Shown piece after piece: positions 6,971 to 14,034 of a stretch of 14,225 bases of DNA. Positions within the stretch are counted from its first letter, which is position 1. Every line of letters starts with the position of its first letter. The stretch covers positions 1-14,225 of the forward strand of contig JAJDTQ010000010.1 of the NCBI GenBank assembly GCA_022827045.1, read 5' to 3'. Below the pieces are notes generated by a model, which saw only the letters and a program-made list of their open reading frames with translations, had not been told where the DNA came from and did not search any database. The position numbers and the translations under genes are program-made. Origin of the DNA: Candidatus Binatia bacterium (lineage in GTDB: Bacteria > Desulfobacterota_B > Binatia > UBA9968 > JAJDTQ01).

Positions 6971-7417
6971 ATGCATCATCACGCAAACCTGTTGACACGG
7001 ACCGATGATCTTCGGGAGCTGATCGCCGCGGTCGAACGGATCGCCGTTCTCGGCATCAAGACGGAGGGGCAGAGCGACCAGCCCGCGTTCTACGTGCCCA
7101 GGTACCTGGATCGGGCAGGTTTCGACGTGGTTCCCGTGCCCGTCTACTACCCGGAGGTGACCGAGATATTGGGGAAGCCCGTGTACCGGCGGCTGGCGGA
7201 CATTCCCGGCGGGGTGGACCTGGTGAACGTGTTCCGGCGTCCGCGGGACATCGAGGCCCACCTCGACGACATGCTGGCCGCGAAACCCGCCGCGGTCTGG
7301 TTCCAGTCGGGAATCCGCCATCCGGAGGCGGCCCACACGCTGGCGCGCGCCGGCATCAAGGTGGTCCAGGACCGTTGCCTGATGGTGGAGCACCGCTCGC
7401 TGGTCCGTAGCGGGTAA
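6971..7417 (+). CDS. CoA-binding domain protein (YccU-like)
   Basis: A 148-residue single-domain Rossmann-like protein of the CoA_binding_2 type (PF13380). The nucleotide-binding strand and loop are AVLGIKTEGQSDQPAFYVPRYL, where typical homologues have a G-x-S-x-x-P type loop. LGKPVYRRLADIPGGVDLVNVFRRP and AAVWFQSGIRHPEAAHTLARAGIKVVQDRCLMVEHR are the characteristic middle and C-terminal blocks. ATG 6971 is preferred over the in-frame GTG at 6965 because GGAGG at 6960-6964 is then 6 nt away. The protein is cytosolic and binds CoA or a related nucleotide; its biological role is poorly known in all bacteria. It is divergent from the TctC-type gene and ends 14 nt from the convergent rhomboid gene. 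Confidence 0.9.
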   Translation: MHHHANLLTRTDDLRELIAAVERIAVLGIKTEGQSDQPAFYVPRYLDRAGFDVVPVPVYYPEVTEILGKPVYRRLADIPGGVDLVNVFRRPRDIEAHLDDMLAAKPAAVWFQSGIRHPEAAHTLARAGIKVVQDRCLMVEHRSLVRSG

Positions 7418-7431
7418 CTCCGCCACTTGGC

Positions 7432-8310
7432 TCAGGAGAAGGCCAGGAACCAGCACAGCGGCACGGCAGCGGCCGCCAGGACGCCGATCTTGAGCTGGAT
7501 ACGGGGGTCCTCCGGGCGGTCCATCGCCATCGCCAGGGCGCCTCCCCCGGCCCCGCCGACCGCAAACCCCCAGAGGTGCGCCCACAGGTCCACGCGCTGG
7601 CCGCCTGTGCCGAGCATGGCCAGGATCGCCAGTCCGGCCGCCAGCGGTATCCAGGCGCGCTTGCCCCGCAGCCCAAGGCGGCTCCGCCGTACCACTCCCG
7701 TGCCTCCCAGCACGCCCAGGGCGCCGAAGACCGCGGTGGACGCGCCGATGGAGATGTGGTCGAAGCCATAGAACCAGGCGTTACACAGGTTCCCGCCGGC
7801 CCCCACCGCCAAGACCATGGCCGCCCCCAGCCCCGGTCCCTCCGAGCGGCAGACCGCGGTCAGGAAGAACAACATGGCGACCGCGTTGGAGCCGACGTGC
7901 GCCAGGTCGGCATGCAGCGTGAGCGCGGTGACCGTGCGCCACAACTCCCCGCGCAGGATGAGGTCGGCCGAAGCGCTGCCGCGCTCGAGCCAGGGCACCG
8001 TCCCCTGGGTCCAGGCGGCGAAGAAGAAGAACGCCAGCAGCGCCGCCGCGGTTCCGGCGCCCGTGTAGAGAGGACCGCGACCGGGCCAGGGTTCCTCGTC
8101 CGGAACGGTAGTCCGGGTTTCACTCTCGTAGTCCCAGAGTTCGGTGACCGCCCGCTCCAGGTGCTGGGAAGGGACCGACAGGACCCATCCGCTGGAGGTG
8201 TGTGTCAGACGAGGAGCCAGCCCCTCCGCCTCCAGCACCAGGGACCATTCCTCGGCCTGGCGCAAGTCGGGCGTCCTGCGTACGATGATTTCCCTTCCTG
8301 CCTGTGTCAT
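7432..8310 (-). CDS. Rhomboid family intramembrane serine protease with N-terminal cytosolic domain
   Basis: A 292-residue protein. Residues 1-70 are soluble and resemble the small DUF2007-type 'signal transducing' fold (REIIVRRTPDLRQAEEWSLVLEAEGL...). From residue 82 there are about seven hydrophobic segments. The rhomboid signature is present: H133-x4-H138-x3-N142 (LHADLAHVGSN) in TM2, S191 in GAST (SIGASTAVFG) as nucleophile, and H245 (WAHLWGF) in the last core helix as partner. The residue after the Ser is Thr where most rhomboids have Gly or Ala. It cleaves transmembrane helices within the inner membrane; the substrate is unknown. ATG 8310 has no clear Shine-Dalgarno. It follows EamA on the same strand after a 103-nt gap that holds a weak promoter-like TTGAAG-N15-TGTAAA (8399-8373). 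Confidence 0.88.
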   Translation of the reverse strand: MTQAGREIIVRRTPDLRQAEEWSLVLEAEGLAPRLTHTSSGWVLSVPSQHLERAVTELWDYESETRTTVPDEEPWPGRGPLYTGAGTAAALLAFFFFAAWTQGTVPWLERGSASADLILRGELWRTVTALTLHADLAHVGSNAVAMLFFLTAVCRSEGPGLGAAMVLAVGAGGNLCNAWFYGFDHISIGASTAVFGALGVLGGTGVVRRSRLGLRGKRAWIPLAAGLAILAMLGTGGQRVDLWAHLWGFAVGGAGGGALAMAMDRPEDPRIQLKIGVLAAAAVPLCWFLAFS

Positions 8311-8413
8311 GGGCTACGGCGTTTCGCGGAAATGACGGAAACCCGCGGAACCTGGCACATGTAACTACGGGATTTACAAGACACGAGCAGTGGCTTCAAC
8401 CAACGCCGGAGCC

Positions 8414-9277
8414 CTACCGATACGTGATGAGGGCGATGCCGGTAACGATCAGCACGGCCCCGGCCGCCACCCGGGCGTTGATGGTCTCGAGGTCCCGCAG
8501 GAAGAGCGCGCTGAAGAGCACGATGAACAGCGGGTTGGTGTTGATGAGCGGAACCACCACGGACACGTCCCCCTCGCTCAAGGCGATGTAGCCCAGCAGT
8601 TGGGCGGTGGCCGACACGACCGCGGCGGCGCCGTAGAACGGCAGGCATTTCCGGTCGCCCTGGAAGGTGTTGCGGAGCTGGCCCGTGGCCACCAGGCTGA
8701 GGGAGAAGACCACCAGCGAGGTGGTGATGGTGACGGCGGTGGCGACGTAGGGGTTGGGCATGATCAGGAGCCCGGTCTTGCGGAAGTTCTGCGAGATGGC
8801 GGTGAGGAAGGCCGCGCCCAGCGGGTACGCTAGGTGGATGGCCTTCCACTCGCTCTCGCCTTCCCGCCGGCTCGAGGTGAGCCAGACCCCCACGACGCTC
8901 AGAAACGATCCCAGGTAGACCTCGGTGACGGGCCGCTCGCCCAGGAACGTGAACGCCAGGGCGATGGCGAACAGCGGGGTGACGCTGCGCACCGGGCCGG
9001 CGCGGGACGCCCCCAGGCGGACGATCCCGGTATAGTGCATGAAACGGACGATGGCCGGCTGGATCAGTCCGCTGATGATGAAGTACCAGGTGCCGTCGGT
9101 GTACAGCAGGCTCAGGGGAAAGTAGAGCCAGATCGCCGCCCACAGCCCTACCGTGCTCAGCACGAACCCCATGAGCGCGGCAAGCGCCACGCTGGCGTAG
9201 CGGGAGCCCCGGCGCACCAGGATCGCCTCCGACCCCCAGGCCACCGACGAGGTCAGGGCAAGGAACTCGGGGCCCAT
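8414..9277 (-). CDS. EamA-family DMT transporter
   Basis: A 287-residue membrane protein made of two tandem EamA repeats (about residues 4-135 and 150-286), giving roughly ten hydrophobic helices. The first repeat ends with the family hallmark PVRSVTPLFAIALAFTFLGERP, and the second with PLINTNPLFIVLFSALFLRDLETINARVAAGAVLIVTGI. GGAAG 8 nt before ATG 9277 supports the start. It begins 22 nt after the second UGA of the sulfurtransferase, so the two are very likely one transcript. DMT carriers export or import small metabolites (amino acids, sugars, purines); linkage to a sulfurtransferase hints at a sulfur metabolite, but this is speculation. Confidence 0.9.
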   Translation of the reverse strand: MGPEFLALTSSVAWGSEAILVRRGSRYASVALAALMGFVLSTVGLWAAIWLYFPLSLLYTDGTWYFIISGLIQPAIVRFMHYTGIVRLGASRAGPVRSVTPLFAIALAFTFLGERPVTEVYLGSFLSVVGVWLTSSRREGESEWKAIHLAYPLGAAFLTAISQNFRKTGLLIMPNPYVATAVTITTSLVVFSLSLVATGQLRNTFQGDRKCLPFYGAAAVVSATAQLLGYIALSEGDVSVVVPLINTNPLFIVLFSALFLRDLETINARVAAGAVLIVTGIALITYR

Positions 9278-9299
9278 GACGGATACTTCCCGGGGAGAC

Positions 9300-10148
9300 T
9301 CACTCCAGCACGAGCGGGGTGTCGTCGCGGTTGGCCCACTCGCCCATGGAACCGTCGTAGTTGCGCGTCCGCTCGTAGCCCAGCAGCGTCAGGACGAAGA
9401 CTCCGTGCGCCGCACGGATGCCGCCCTGTCAATAGGTGACCACTTCCTTGTCGGGTGGGACCCCCGCTTGCTCCAGCAGGCTCCTGAGTTCACCGGCTTC
9501 CTTCAAGGTCTTGTACGGGTTGTCCTGGAGAAAGTTGAGCCACTCCAGGTGCACCGCCCCCGGTATGCGCCCGGCCCGCTTGTTGCCGCGGTCGATGGCG
9601 CCCGTCCACTCACCGTCCGACCGTACGTCCAGATAAACCACGTCCGGGTTGTCGATGTTGGCCGCGCCGTAGTCGAGCGTGCACACCAGTTCCGGATTTG
9701 CCTTGGGGTTGAAGACCGCGCCCTGGGGCTTGGGCACCTCCAAGGTCACCGGGCGTCCCTCGTCGAACCATTTTTGCCAGCCGCCGTTGAGCACGGTCAC
9801 TTCGGTGTGGCCGTAGTAGTTCAGCACCCACCACAGGCGCGCGGCCCACAGTGAGCCGTTGCTGTCGTAGGCCACCACCCGGGTCCCGTCACTGATCCCC
9901 AAGTCCTCCATCACTTCCCTGGCCGTGTCCGGCGGCGCCACCAGGGGATATTTCCGCGGCTCCTTGTCGTATCCCGGCTGCTTGATGTAGTGGTGCACGC
10001 GTATGCCCACGGCGCCCTTGATGTGGGCGCGCCGGTAGACGTCGAAGGGGTCGCAGTCCACGACGCGGATGTCCGGATCGTCCAGGTGCTCCTCCAACCA
10101 GTCCGTCTCCGTCAGTAGCTCGGGGCGAGCGTAACCTTCCTCTGTCAT
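9300..10148 (-). CDS. Two-domain rhodanese sulfurtransferase with in-frame UGA at the catalytic Cys (probable selenoprotein)
   Basis: Read through one in-frame UGA (9431-9429, codon 240), this is a 282-residue thiosulfate/mercaptopyruvate-type sulfurtransferase. Domain 1 (about 5-125) has RVVDCDPFDVYRRAHIKGA and the inactive-site loop VVAYDSNGSLWAARLWW with Asp in place of Cys, normal for the N-terminal domain. Domain 2 (about 145-282) has VVYLDVRSDGEWTGAI and then VVTY-U-QGGIRAAH, where homologues have the catalytic Cys (YCQGGxRAAH) that carries the persulfide. After the UGA the frame continues intact with LGYERTRNYDGSMGEW and ends at a second UGA (9302-9300). AGGAGG 7 nt before ATG 10148 fixes the start. 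A SECIS-like hairpin follows the first UGA. The alternative is a nonsense-mutated or misread gene ending at 9429. Ordinary annotation would show a 239-residue protein lacking its active site. Confidence 0.75.
9390..9431 (-). promoter_or_regulatory. Candidate bacterial SECIS element after the UGA codon
   Basis: Directly 3' of the UGA (9431-9429) the mRNA has a lower stem CAGG (9428-9425) with CCUG (9393-9390), an internal loop, and a perfect 7-bp upper stem UCCGUGC (9418-9412) with GCACGGA (9408-9402) closed by a GGC loop (9411-9409). The loop starts after 17 nt, close to the spacing in E. coli fdhF, and opens with G as SelB-bound loops require. The UGA is followed by C, a weak-termination context. 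The E. coli-type bulged U is not seen, and the stem also encodes the conserved IRAAHG residues, so chance pairing is possible. Confidence 0.6.
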
Positions 10149-10221
10149 GGGTCCACCTCCTGTGTGGCGTGTCGAATCTGTACCAGATCGAATGAGCGCG
10201 CGCGAACGCGCCCGGTTGAAC

Positions 10222-10243
10222 TGTCGCCGCGTCTTGGGCGACA
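10222..10243. repeat. Short inverted repeat in divergent intergenic region
   Basis: TGTCGCC (10222-10228) and GGCGACA (10237-10243) pair across an 8-nt loop. It sits in the 230-nt gap between the divergent sulfurtransferase and amidohydrolase B, and could be an operator or leader hairpin; nothing else supports a role. No convincing -35/-10 pair was found in the gap for either direction. Confidence 0.3.
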
Positions 10244-10306
10244 ATGGCTCGCGCAGGTTGAAGACTGTAAACGGAGGAGAATCAAACCCGGTTTCACCTC
10301 CGCGTC

Positions 10307-10326
10307 GTTCCCGCGGAAGCGGGAAT
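10307..10326. repeat. dRS3-like dispersed inverted repeat
   Basis: TTCCCGC (10308-10314) and GCGGGAA (10319-10325) pair across GGAA. The whole, GTTCCC-N8-GGGAAT, differs by one base from the ATTCCC-N8-GGGAAT form of the Neisseria dRS3 repeat and matches the common 'TTCCCGCG-AAGCGGGAATCCAG' repeats scattered through many bacterial genomes. It lies about 50 nt upstream of amidohydrolase B. Confidence 0.6.
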
Positions 10327-10378
10327 CCAGGGGCGGGGAACCCGGCACGAGTTGACCAATCTTTCGGAGGGAAACGCC

Positions 10379-11449
10379 ATGTCCATGTTCATCGACGCAG
10401 ACGCCCACGTGATCGAGACCGAGCAGACCTGGGAGTTCATGGAGGAAGAGGACAAACGCTTCGCGCCGGACCTCCTGGTTTCCGAGCGAAGCGGCCTGCG
10501 CTACTGGCGCATCGACGAGCGGGTGGTGCCCAATACCAACATCGGCCTCAACACCACCGCCGAGTCCCGCGAGCTGGCCGACGTGTCGGCGCGGATCGCG
10601 CACATGGACGAGCTGTCGGTGGACGTCCAGGTGATCTATCCGACGCTGTTCCTGCGGCCCCTCACCGCCCGGGCCGACGTGGAGCGGGCGCTCTGCCGGG
10701 GCTACAACCGCTGGCTCGCGGAGATCTGGAAGCAGGGGGGCGGCCGCATCCGCTGGGTGGTGCTGGCGCCGGTCCAGTCCATGGACCGCTGTATCGAGGA
10801 GGTCCGCTTCGGCAAGGCCAACGGCGCCTGCGGGGTCTTCATGCACGGCTTCGAGGGGGAGCGCCTGCTCTCCGACGACACCTTCTTCCCCATCTTCCAG
10901 GAGGCCAGCGACCTCGACATGCCCATCTGCATCCACGCCGGCGGCGGCAACCTCGACCACTACGACCTGTTCGCCCAGGACGTGTTCTCGCGCTTCAAGC
11001 TGCCGGCCGTGGGGGCGTTCAACAACCTCATCTACAAGGGCATCCCCGACATGTTCCCGGAGCTGCGGTGGTGTTTCGTGGAGACCACCTCGCAGTGGGT
11101 CCCCTATGCGCTCAACGACCTGCAGATCCGCACCACCGCCGAGCTCACCTTTCGCCGGAAACACGCCGACAGCAAGCTGGCCGGCGTGCGCGGCACGCCC
11201 CGGGAGCTGGGCGAAGGGAACCTGCTCAGAGACAACCGCATCTACGTGGCCTGCCAGACCACCGACGATCTGCCGTACGTGATCCAGCACGCCGGCGAGG
11301 ACAACATCATCGTCGGCACCGACTACGGTCACGCGGACTACTCCAACGACATGGAGGCCATCGCCAAGCTGGCCAAGGAAGGCGTGCTGGCCGAGGGCGT
11401 GGGCGACAAGATCCTGAGCGACAATCCCCGGCGCCTGTACAGCCTTTGA
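10379..11449 (+). CDS. Amidohydrolase family protein (Amidohydro_2, about 360-residue type), paralogue B
   Basis: A complete 356-residue metal-dependent barrel hydrolase/decarboxylase. The metal and active-site residues are D6-x-D8-x-H10 (FIDADAHVIETE), H186 (MPICIHAGGG), E235 (WCFVETTSQW) and D315 with H318 (IVGTDYGHAD). GGAGGG 7 nt before ATG 10379 is better than the in-frame ATG at 10352, which would add nine residues. It is the paralogue of 3697-4785 and shares its whole layout, including the WRIDE/WIIDE block around residue 45 and the DNPRRLYSL end. It is the first gene of a plus-strand set with an LLM oxidoreductase and an MFS carrier. It probably acts on a ring-cleavage or carboxylated intermediate; the substrate is not readable from sequence. 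Confidence 0.93.
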   Translation: MSMFIDADAHVIETEQTWEFMEEEDKRFAPDLLVSERSGLRYWRIDERVVPNTNIGLNTTAESRELADVSARIAHMDELSVDVQVIYPTLFLRPLTARADVERALCRGYNRWLAEIWKQGGGRIRWVVLAPVQSMDRCIEEVRFGKANGACGVFMHGFEGERLLSDDTFFPIFQEASDLDMPICIHAGGGNLDHYDLFAQDVFSRFKLPAVGAFNNLIYKGIPDMFPELRWCFVETTSQWVPYALNDLQIRTTAELTFRRKHADSKLAGVRGTPRELGEGNLLRDNRIYVACQTTDDLPYVIQHAGEDNIIVGTDYGHADYSNDMEAIAKLAKEGVLAEGVGDKILSDNPRRLYSL

Positions 11450-11466
11450 GGAAACCCTGATCCCCG

Positions 11467-11513
11467 TTCGTCCTGAGCGTAGCGGAGCGCGAGCGAAGCG
11501 AAGTCGAAGGACG
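11467..11513. repeat. Dispersed palindromic repeat, copy B, inside the plus-strand operon
   Basis: CGTCCT (11469-11474) pairs with AGGACG (11508-11513) around a core of GAGCG/GAAGCG units. AGCGAAGTCGAAGG (11497-11510) is the exact inverse complement of 2291-2304 in copy A. The repeat fills most of the 77-nt gap between amidohydrolase B and the LLM gene and ends about 13 nt before the ATG, so its tail runs up to the ribosome binding region. Confidence 0.7.
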
Positions 11514-11526
11514 CGAAGAGGCCACC

Positions 11527-12537
11527 ATGTCGAAATGCTCCTTCGGCTTGGAGATCCACCCCTACTACGACGTGCCCGCGCTGATGCACGAGGTCACGCT
11601 GGCGGAAGAGCTGGGCTACGACCAGGTCTGGTTCGGCGACTCCCAGCTCATCTGGCGGGAGATGTACGTGCTCCTGGGCGCCGCGGCGCAGGCCACCTCC
11701 AGGGTCCTCCTCGGAACCGGTGTCACGAACCCGATCACCCGGGTGTCCGCGGTCACCGCCAGCGCGGCGGCGACGCTGCAGGAGCTGTCCGGCGGCCGGC
11801 TGACCCTGGGCATCGGCAACGGCTTCACCTCGGTCAACACCATGGGCAGGAAGCCCGCCACCCTGGCCCGGCTGGAGCGGACCGTCGACGAGATCCGGGC
11901 GTTGTGCCGCGGCGACCGCGTGCCGGTGGAGTCCGGGGACATGCGGCTGATGTTCGGCGCGGCGGAGAAGTGCCCGCTCATCGCCGTGGCGGCCAGCGGC
12001 CCGAAGATGCTGCGGCTGGCGGGCCGCATCGGCGACGGCGTGATCCTGGCCCGGGTCGCCATGGAAGGGGACATGCTGGCGCGGATGCTGGAGTGCGTGG
12101 ACGACGGCCGGAGGGAGGAGGGCCGTGACACGGCGCCGTTCCAGAGGTTCCTCTCGGTTTCCGCCGCCGTAGCCGACGACGCCTCCAGGGCGGTGGCCGT
12201 GGTGCGTCCCCACGTGGCTCGCGCCATACTCAAGCCGTTCTGGGGGCTGAGCCCCGCGGCCGCCGCGGCGGCTGAAAGGATGACCGGCCACTACGACAAC
12301 TATCAGCACCTCAACCCCAACGCCGCCCACGCCGACTCCGTTCCGGACGAGGTCGTGCCCGAGTTCGCCCTGGCCGGCACCCCGGCCCAGTGCATCGAAA
12401 AGGCTCGCCGCATGTTCGACAGCGGCATCGACCAGATCACCATCCGTCCCTACGCGGTGGACGGCCAGCCGCGGGCCAGCATGATCCGGGCCTTCGCCGA
12501 GCAGGTGATGCACCCCATGCTGAGCGGTGACGCCTGA
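11527..12537 (+). CDS. LLM-class flavin-dependent oxidoreductase (luciferase-like / F420-type)
   Basis: A 336-residue TIM-barrel flavoenzyme of the bacterial luciferase family (PF00296). Family blocks in order are LAEELGYDQVWFGDSQ (25-40), the TSRVLLGTGVTNPITR strand (57-72), LQELSGGRLTLGIGNGF (84-100), and RLERTVDEIRALCRGD after it. The late block LAGTPAQCIEKARRMFDSGIDQITIRP is the usual C-terminal barrel end. The overall pattern is closer to methylene-tetrahydromethanopterin-reductase-like F420 enzymes than to two-component FMN monooxygenases, but the cofactor cannot be decided here. GAAGAGG lies about 6 nt before ATG 11527. It probably oxygenates or reduces the same compound handled by the upstream amidohydrolase. 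Confidence 0.9.
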   Translation: MSKCSFGLEIHPYYDVPALMHEVTLAEELGYDQVWFGDSQLIWREMYVLLGAAAQATSRVLLGTGVTNPITRVSAVTASAAATLQELSGGRLTLGIGNGFTSVNTMGRKPATLARLERTVDEIRALCRGDRVPVESGDMRLMFGAAEKCPLIAVAASGPKMLRLAGRIGDGVILARVAMEGDMLARMLECVDDGRREEGRDTAPFQRFLSVSAAVADDASRAVAVVRPHVARAILKPFWGLSPAAAAAAERMTGHYDNYQHLNPNAAHADSVPDEVVPEFALAGTPAQCIEKARRMFDSGIDQITIRPYAVDGQPRASMIRAFAEQVMHPMLSGDA

Positions 12538-12599
12538 CCGGACCGCATGCCGGGTCGACGCGGCCGGATGCTACGCGAGAACGACAGTCAGGGACCGAC

Positions 12600-13811
12600 A
12601 TGTCACGCGACCGTCTGAACTTCCTCTTCCTCAACGTCGCGCACTTTCTCGATCATCTCTTCATGCTGATCTTCGCGACGGTGGCGGCGTTGCGGCTGGC
12701 CCACGAGTGGGACATGAGCTACGGGGCGCTGATCCCGTACGCCACGCCGGGATTCATCGCCTTCGGGGTGTGCGCGATCCCTGCCGGTTGGATCGGGGAC
12801 AAGTGGAGCCGGGCCGGGATGATCGTCATCTTCTTCATCGGCACCGGCGCGGGTTCGATCCTCACCGCGCTGGCGGACTCGCCGTTGGAGATCGCGCTGG
12901 CACTGTTCGCCATGGGCGTGTTCGCCGCCATCTACCACCCAGTGGGGATCGCCATGGTGATACAGGGACGGCGCAGGACCGGCATTCCCATCGCCATCAA
13001 CGGAGTGTTCGGCAACCTCGGAGTCGCCGCCGCCGCCCTGGTCACGGGTTATCTGATCGACACGGGCGGCTGGCGCAACGCGTTCGTCTGGCCCGGCGTG
13101 GTTTCCATCGTCCTCGGGGTCGCCTACGCGGCTTTCGTATGGACGGAACGGTGGAGCCGGACGGCCGACCCCCTGGACGCCGCGGCCGACGGGCAGCCTG
13201 CCGCCGTCGTGTCCATCGGGCGTCCGACGTTCGTGCGCGTGCTCTGCATCATCGTGTTCACCACCGCCATCGGCGGCCTGATCTTCCAGAGCACCACGTT
13301 CGCGCTGCCGAAGATCTTCGACGAGCGCCTCCACGGGCTCGCCGGATCCGCCACCGCGGTGGGCGGCTATGCCTTCATGGTGTTCGCCATCGCCGCCATG
13401 GCGCAGCTCGTGGTGGGATATCTCGTCGACCGCTACTCCGTGCGCACCGTGTTCGCGGTCGTTGGCGGGTTGCAGGCGGGGCTCTTCGCCGTCATGTACC
13501 AGCTTACCGGAGTGGGTGCCCTGGTGGTCGCGGTCGCCTTCATGCTCGTCGTGTTCGGACAGATCCCCATCAACGACGTGCTCATCGGCCGGATTACCAA
13601 GAGCGAATGGCGCAGCCGCGTCTTCTCCCTCCGCTACATCGTGACCTTCTCGGTCATGGCCTCCACGCTGCCTTTCGTGGCGGGCATTCACGCAAGCTGG
13701 GGTTTCGGCGCCCTCTTCGTGGTGATGGCGGTGGCGGCAACCGGCGTCTTCGCCGCCGCCCTGATGCTGCCGCGCACCGGCGCGGTCATCGGGCAGCCCG
13801 CAGCCGCGTGA
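12600..13811 (+). CDS. MFS transporter (fosmidomycin-resistance Fsr-like)
   Basis: A 403-residue carrier with about 12 hydrophobic segments. The N-terminus (NFLFLNVAHFLDHLFMLIFATVAALRLAHEW) and the helix 4 stretch MGVFAAIYHPVGIAMV resemble the Fsr-type subfamily. The loop 2-3 signature appears as GWIGDKWSRAGM and in the second half as GYLVDRYSVRTVF. A hydrophilic central loop (about 180-210) divides the two halves. AGGGA 6 nt before ATG 12600 supports the start, 62 nt after the LLM stop. As the last gene of the amidohydrolase B set it likely transports that pathway's substrate or removes a product; antibiotic efflux is the other usual role of the family. Confidence 0.88.
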   Translation: MSRDRLNFLFLNVAHFLDHLFMLIFATVAALRLAHEWDMSYGALIPYATPGFIAFGVCAIPAGWIGDKWSRAGMIVIFFIGTGAGSILTALADSPLEIALALFAMGVFAAIYHPVGIAMVIQGRRRTGIPIAINGVFGNLGVAAAALVTGYLIDTGGWRNAFVWPGVVSIVLGVAYAAFVWTERWSRTADPLDAAADGQPAAVVSIGRPTFVRVLCIIVFTTAIGGLIFQSTTFALPKIFDERLHGLAGSATAVGGYAFMVFAIAAMAQLVVGYLVDRYSVRTVFAVVGGLQAGLFAVMYQLTGVGALVVAVAFMLVVFGQIPINDVLIGRITKSEWRSRVFSLRYIVTFSVMASTLPFVAGIHASWGFGALFVVMAVAATGVFAAALMLPRTGAVIGQPAAA

Positions 13812-13889
13812 AGCCGCGCTCCGCGGGCGATGACGAGTCCGGATCAACGCGACATGGCTTCCGTGTATGGCTGAAACGAAAGCTGAACA

Positions 13890-14034
13890 CCGCATAGGCG
13901 TGGACGTCCTCTGTCGGACCTGAACCACTACCGGGAGCGGGTGCGGGAGAGGGCAGAGCTCCCGGAGGTCCGGCTTCATGACCTGAGGCACAGTTTTGCC
14001 AGCAGGGCGCTGGCGCCGGGCGAGAGCCTGTCGA
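13890..14034 (+). pseudogene. Tyrosine recombinase (phage integrase) C-terminal remnant
   Basis: In the frame of 13914 the DNA reads LSDLNHYRERVRERAELPEV, then RLHDLRHSFASRALAPGESL, the unmistakable Box II (H-x-x-R) segment of tyrosine recombinases. Homology appears to begin near 13890 and stops at about 14034, where the usual IGxLLGH and the tyrosine-bearing end should follow; instead unrelated sequence (EVDVKAVPRLGERM...) runs to a stop at 14124-14126. The Box I arginine, C-terminal H/W and nucleophile Tyr are absent. It is a decayed fragment, a sign of an old integrated element at this edge of the window. Confidence 0.75.

Noticed and set aside
9300..9431. Global reassignment of UGA to an amino acid
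   Set aside because: Several clear genes (ending at 597, 11449, 12537, 13811 and the sulfurtransferase itself) terminate with UGA at the normal family length.
9429..10244. Sulfurtransferase as a 271-residue protein ending at 9429 and starting at 10244
   Set aside because: The upstream 32 residues are not family-like and ATG 10148 has a strong AGGAGG; stopping at 9429 would remove the catalytic residue and the conserved C-terminal 42 residues that are intact in frame.
10145..11332. 395-codon minus-strand frame opposite amidohydrolase B
   Set aside because: Antisense shadow with Val/Gly/His-rich composition and no domain.
11338..13991. Long minus-strand frames opposite the LLM and MFS genes
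   Set aside because: Antisense shadows; low-complexity, charged composition and no ribosome binding sites or motifs.
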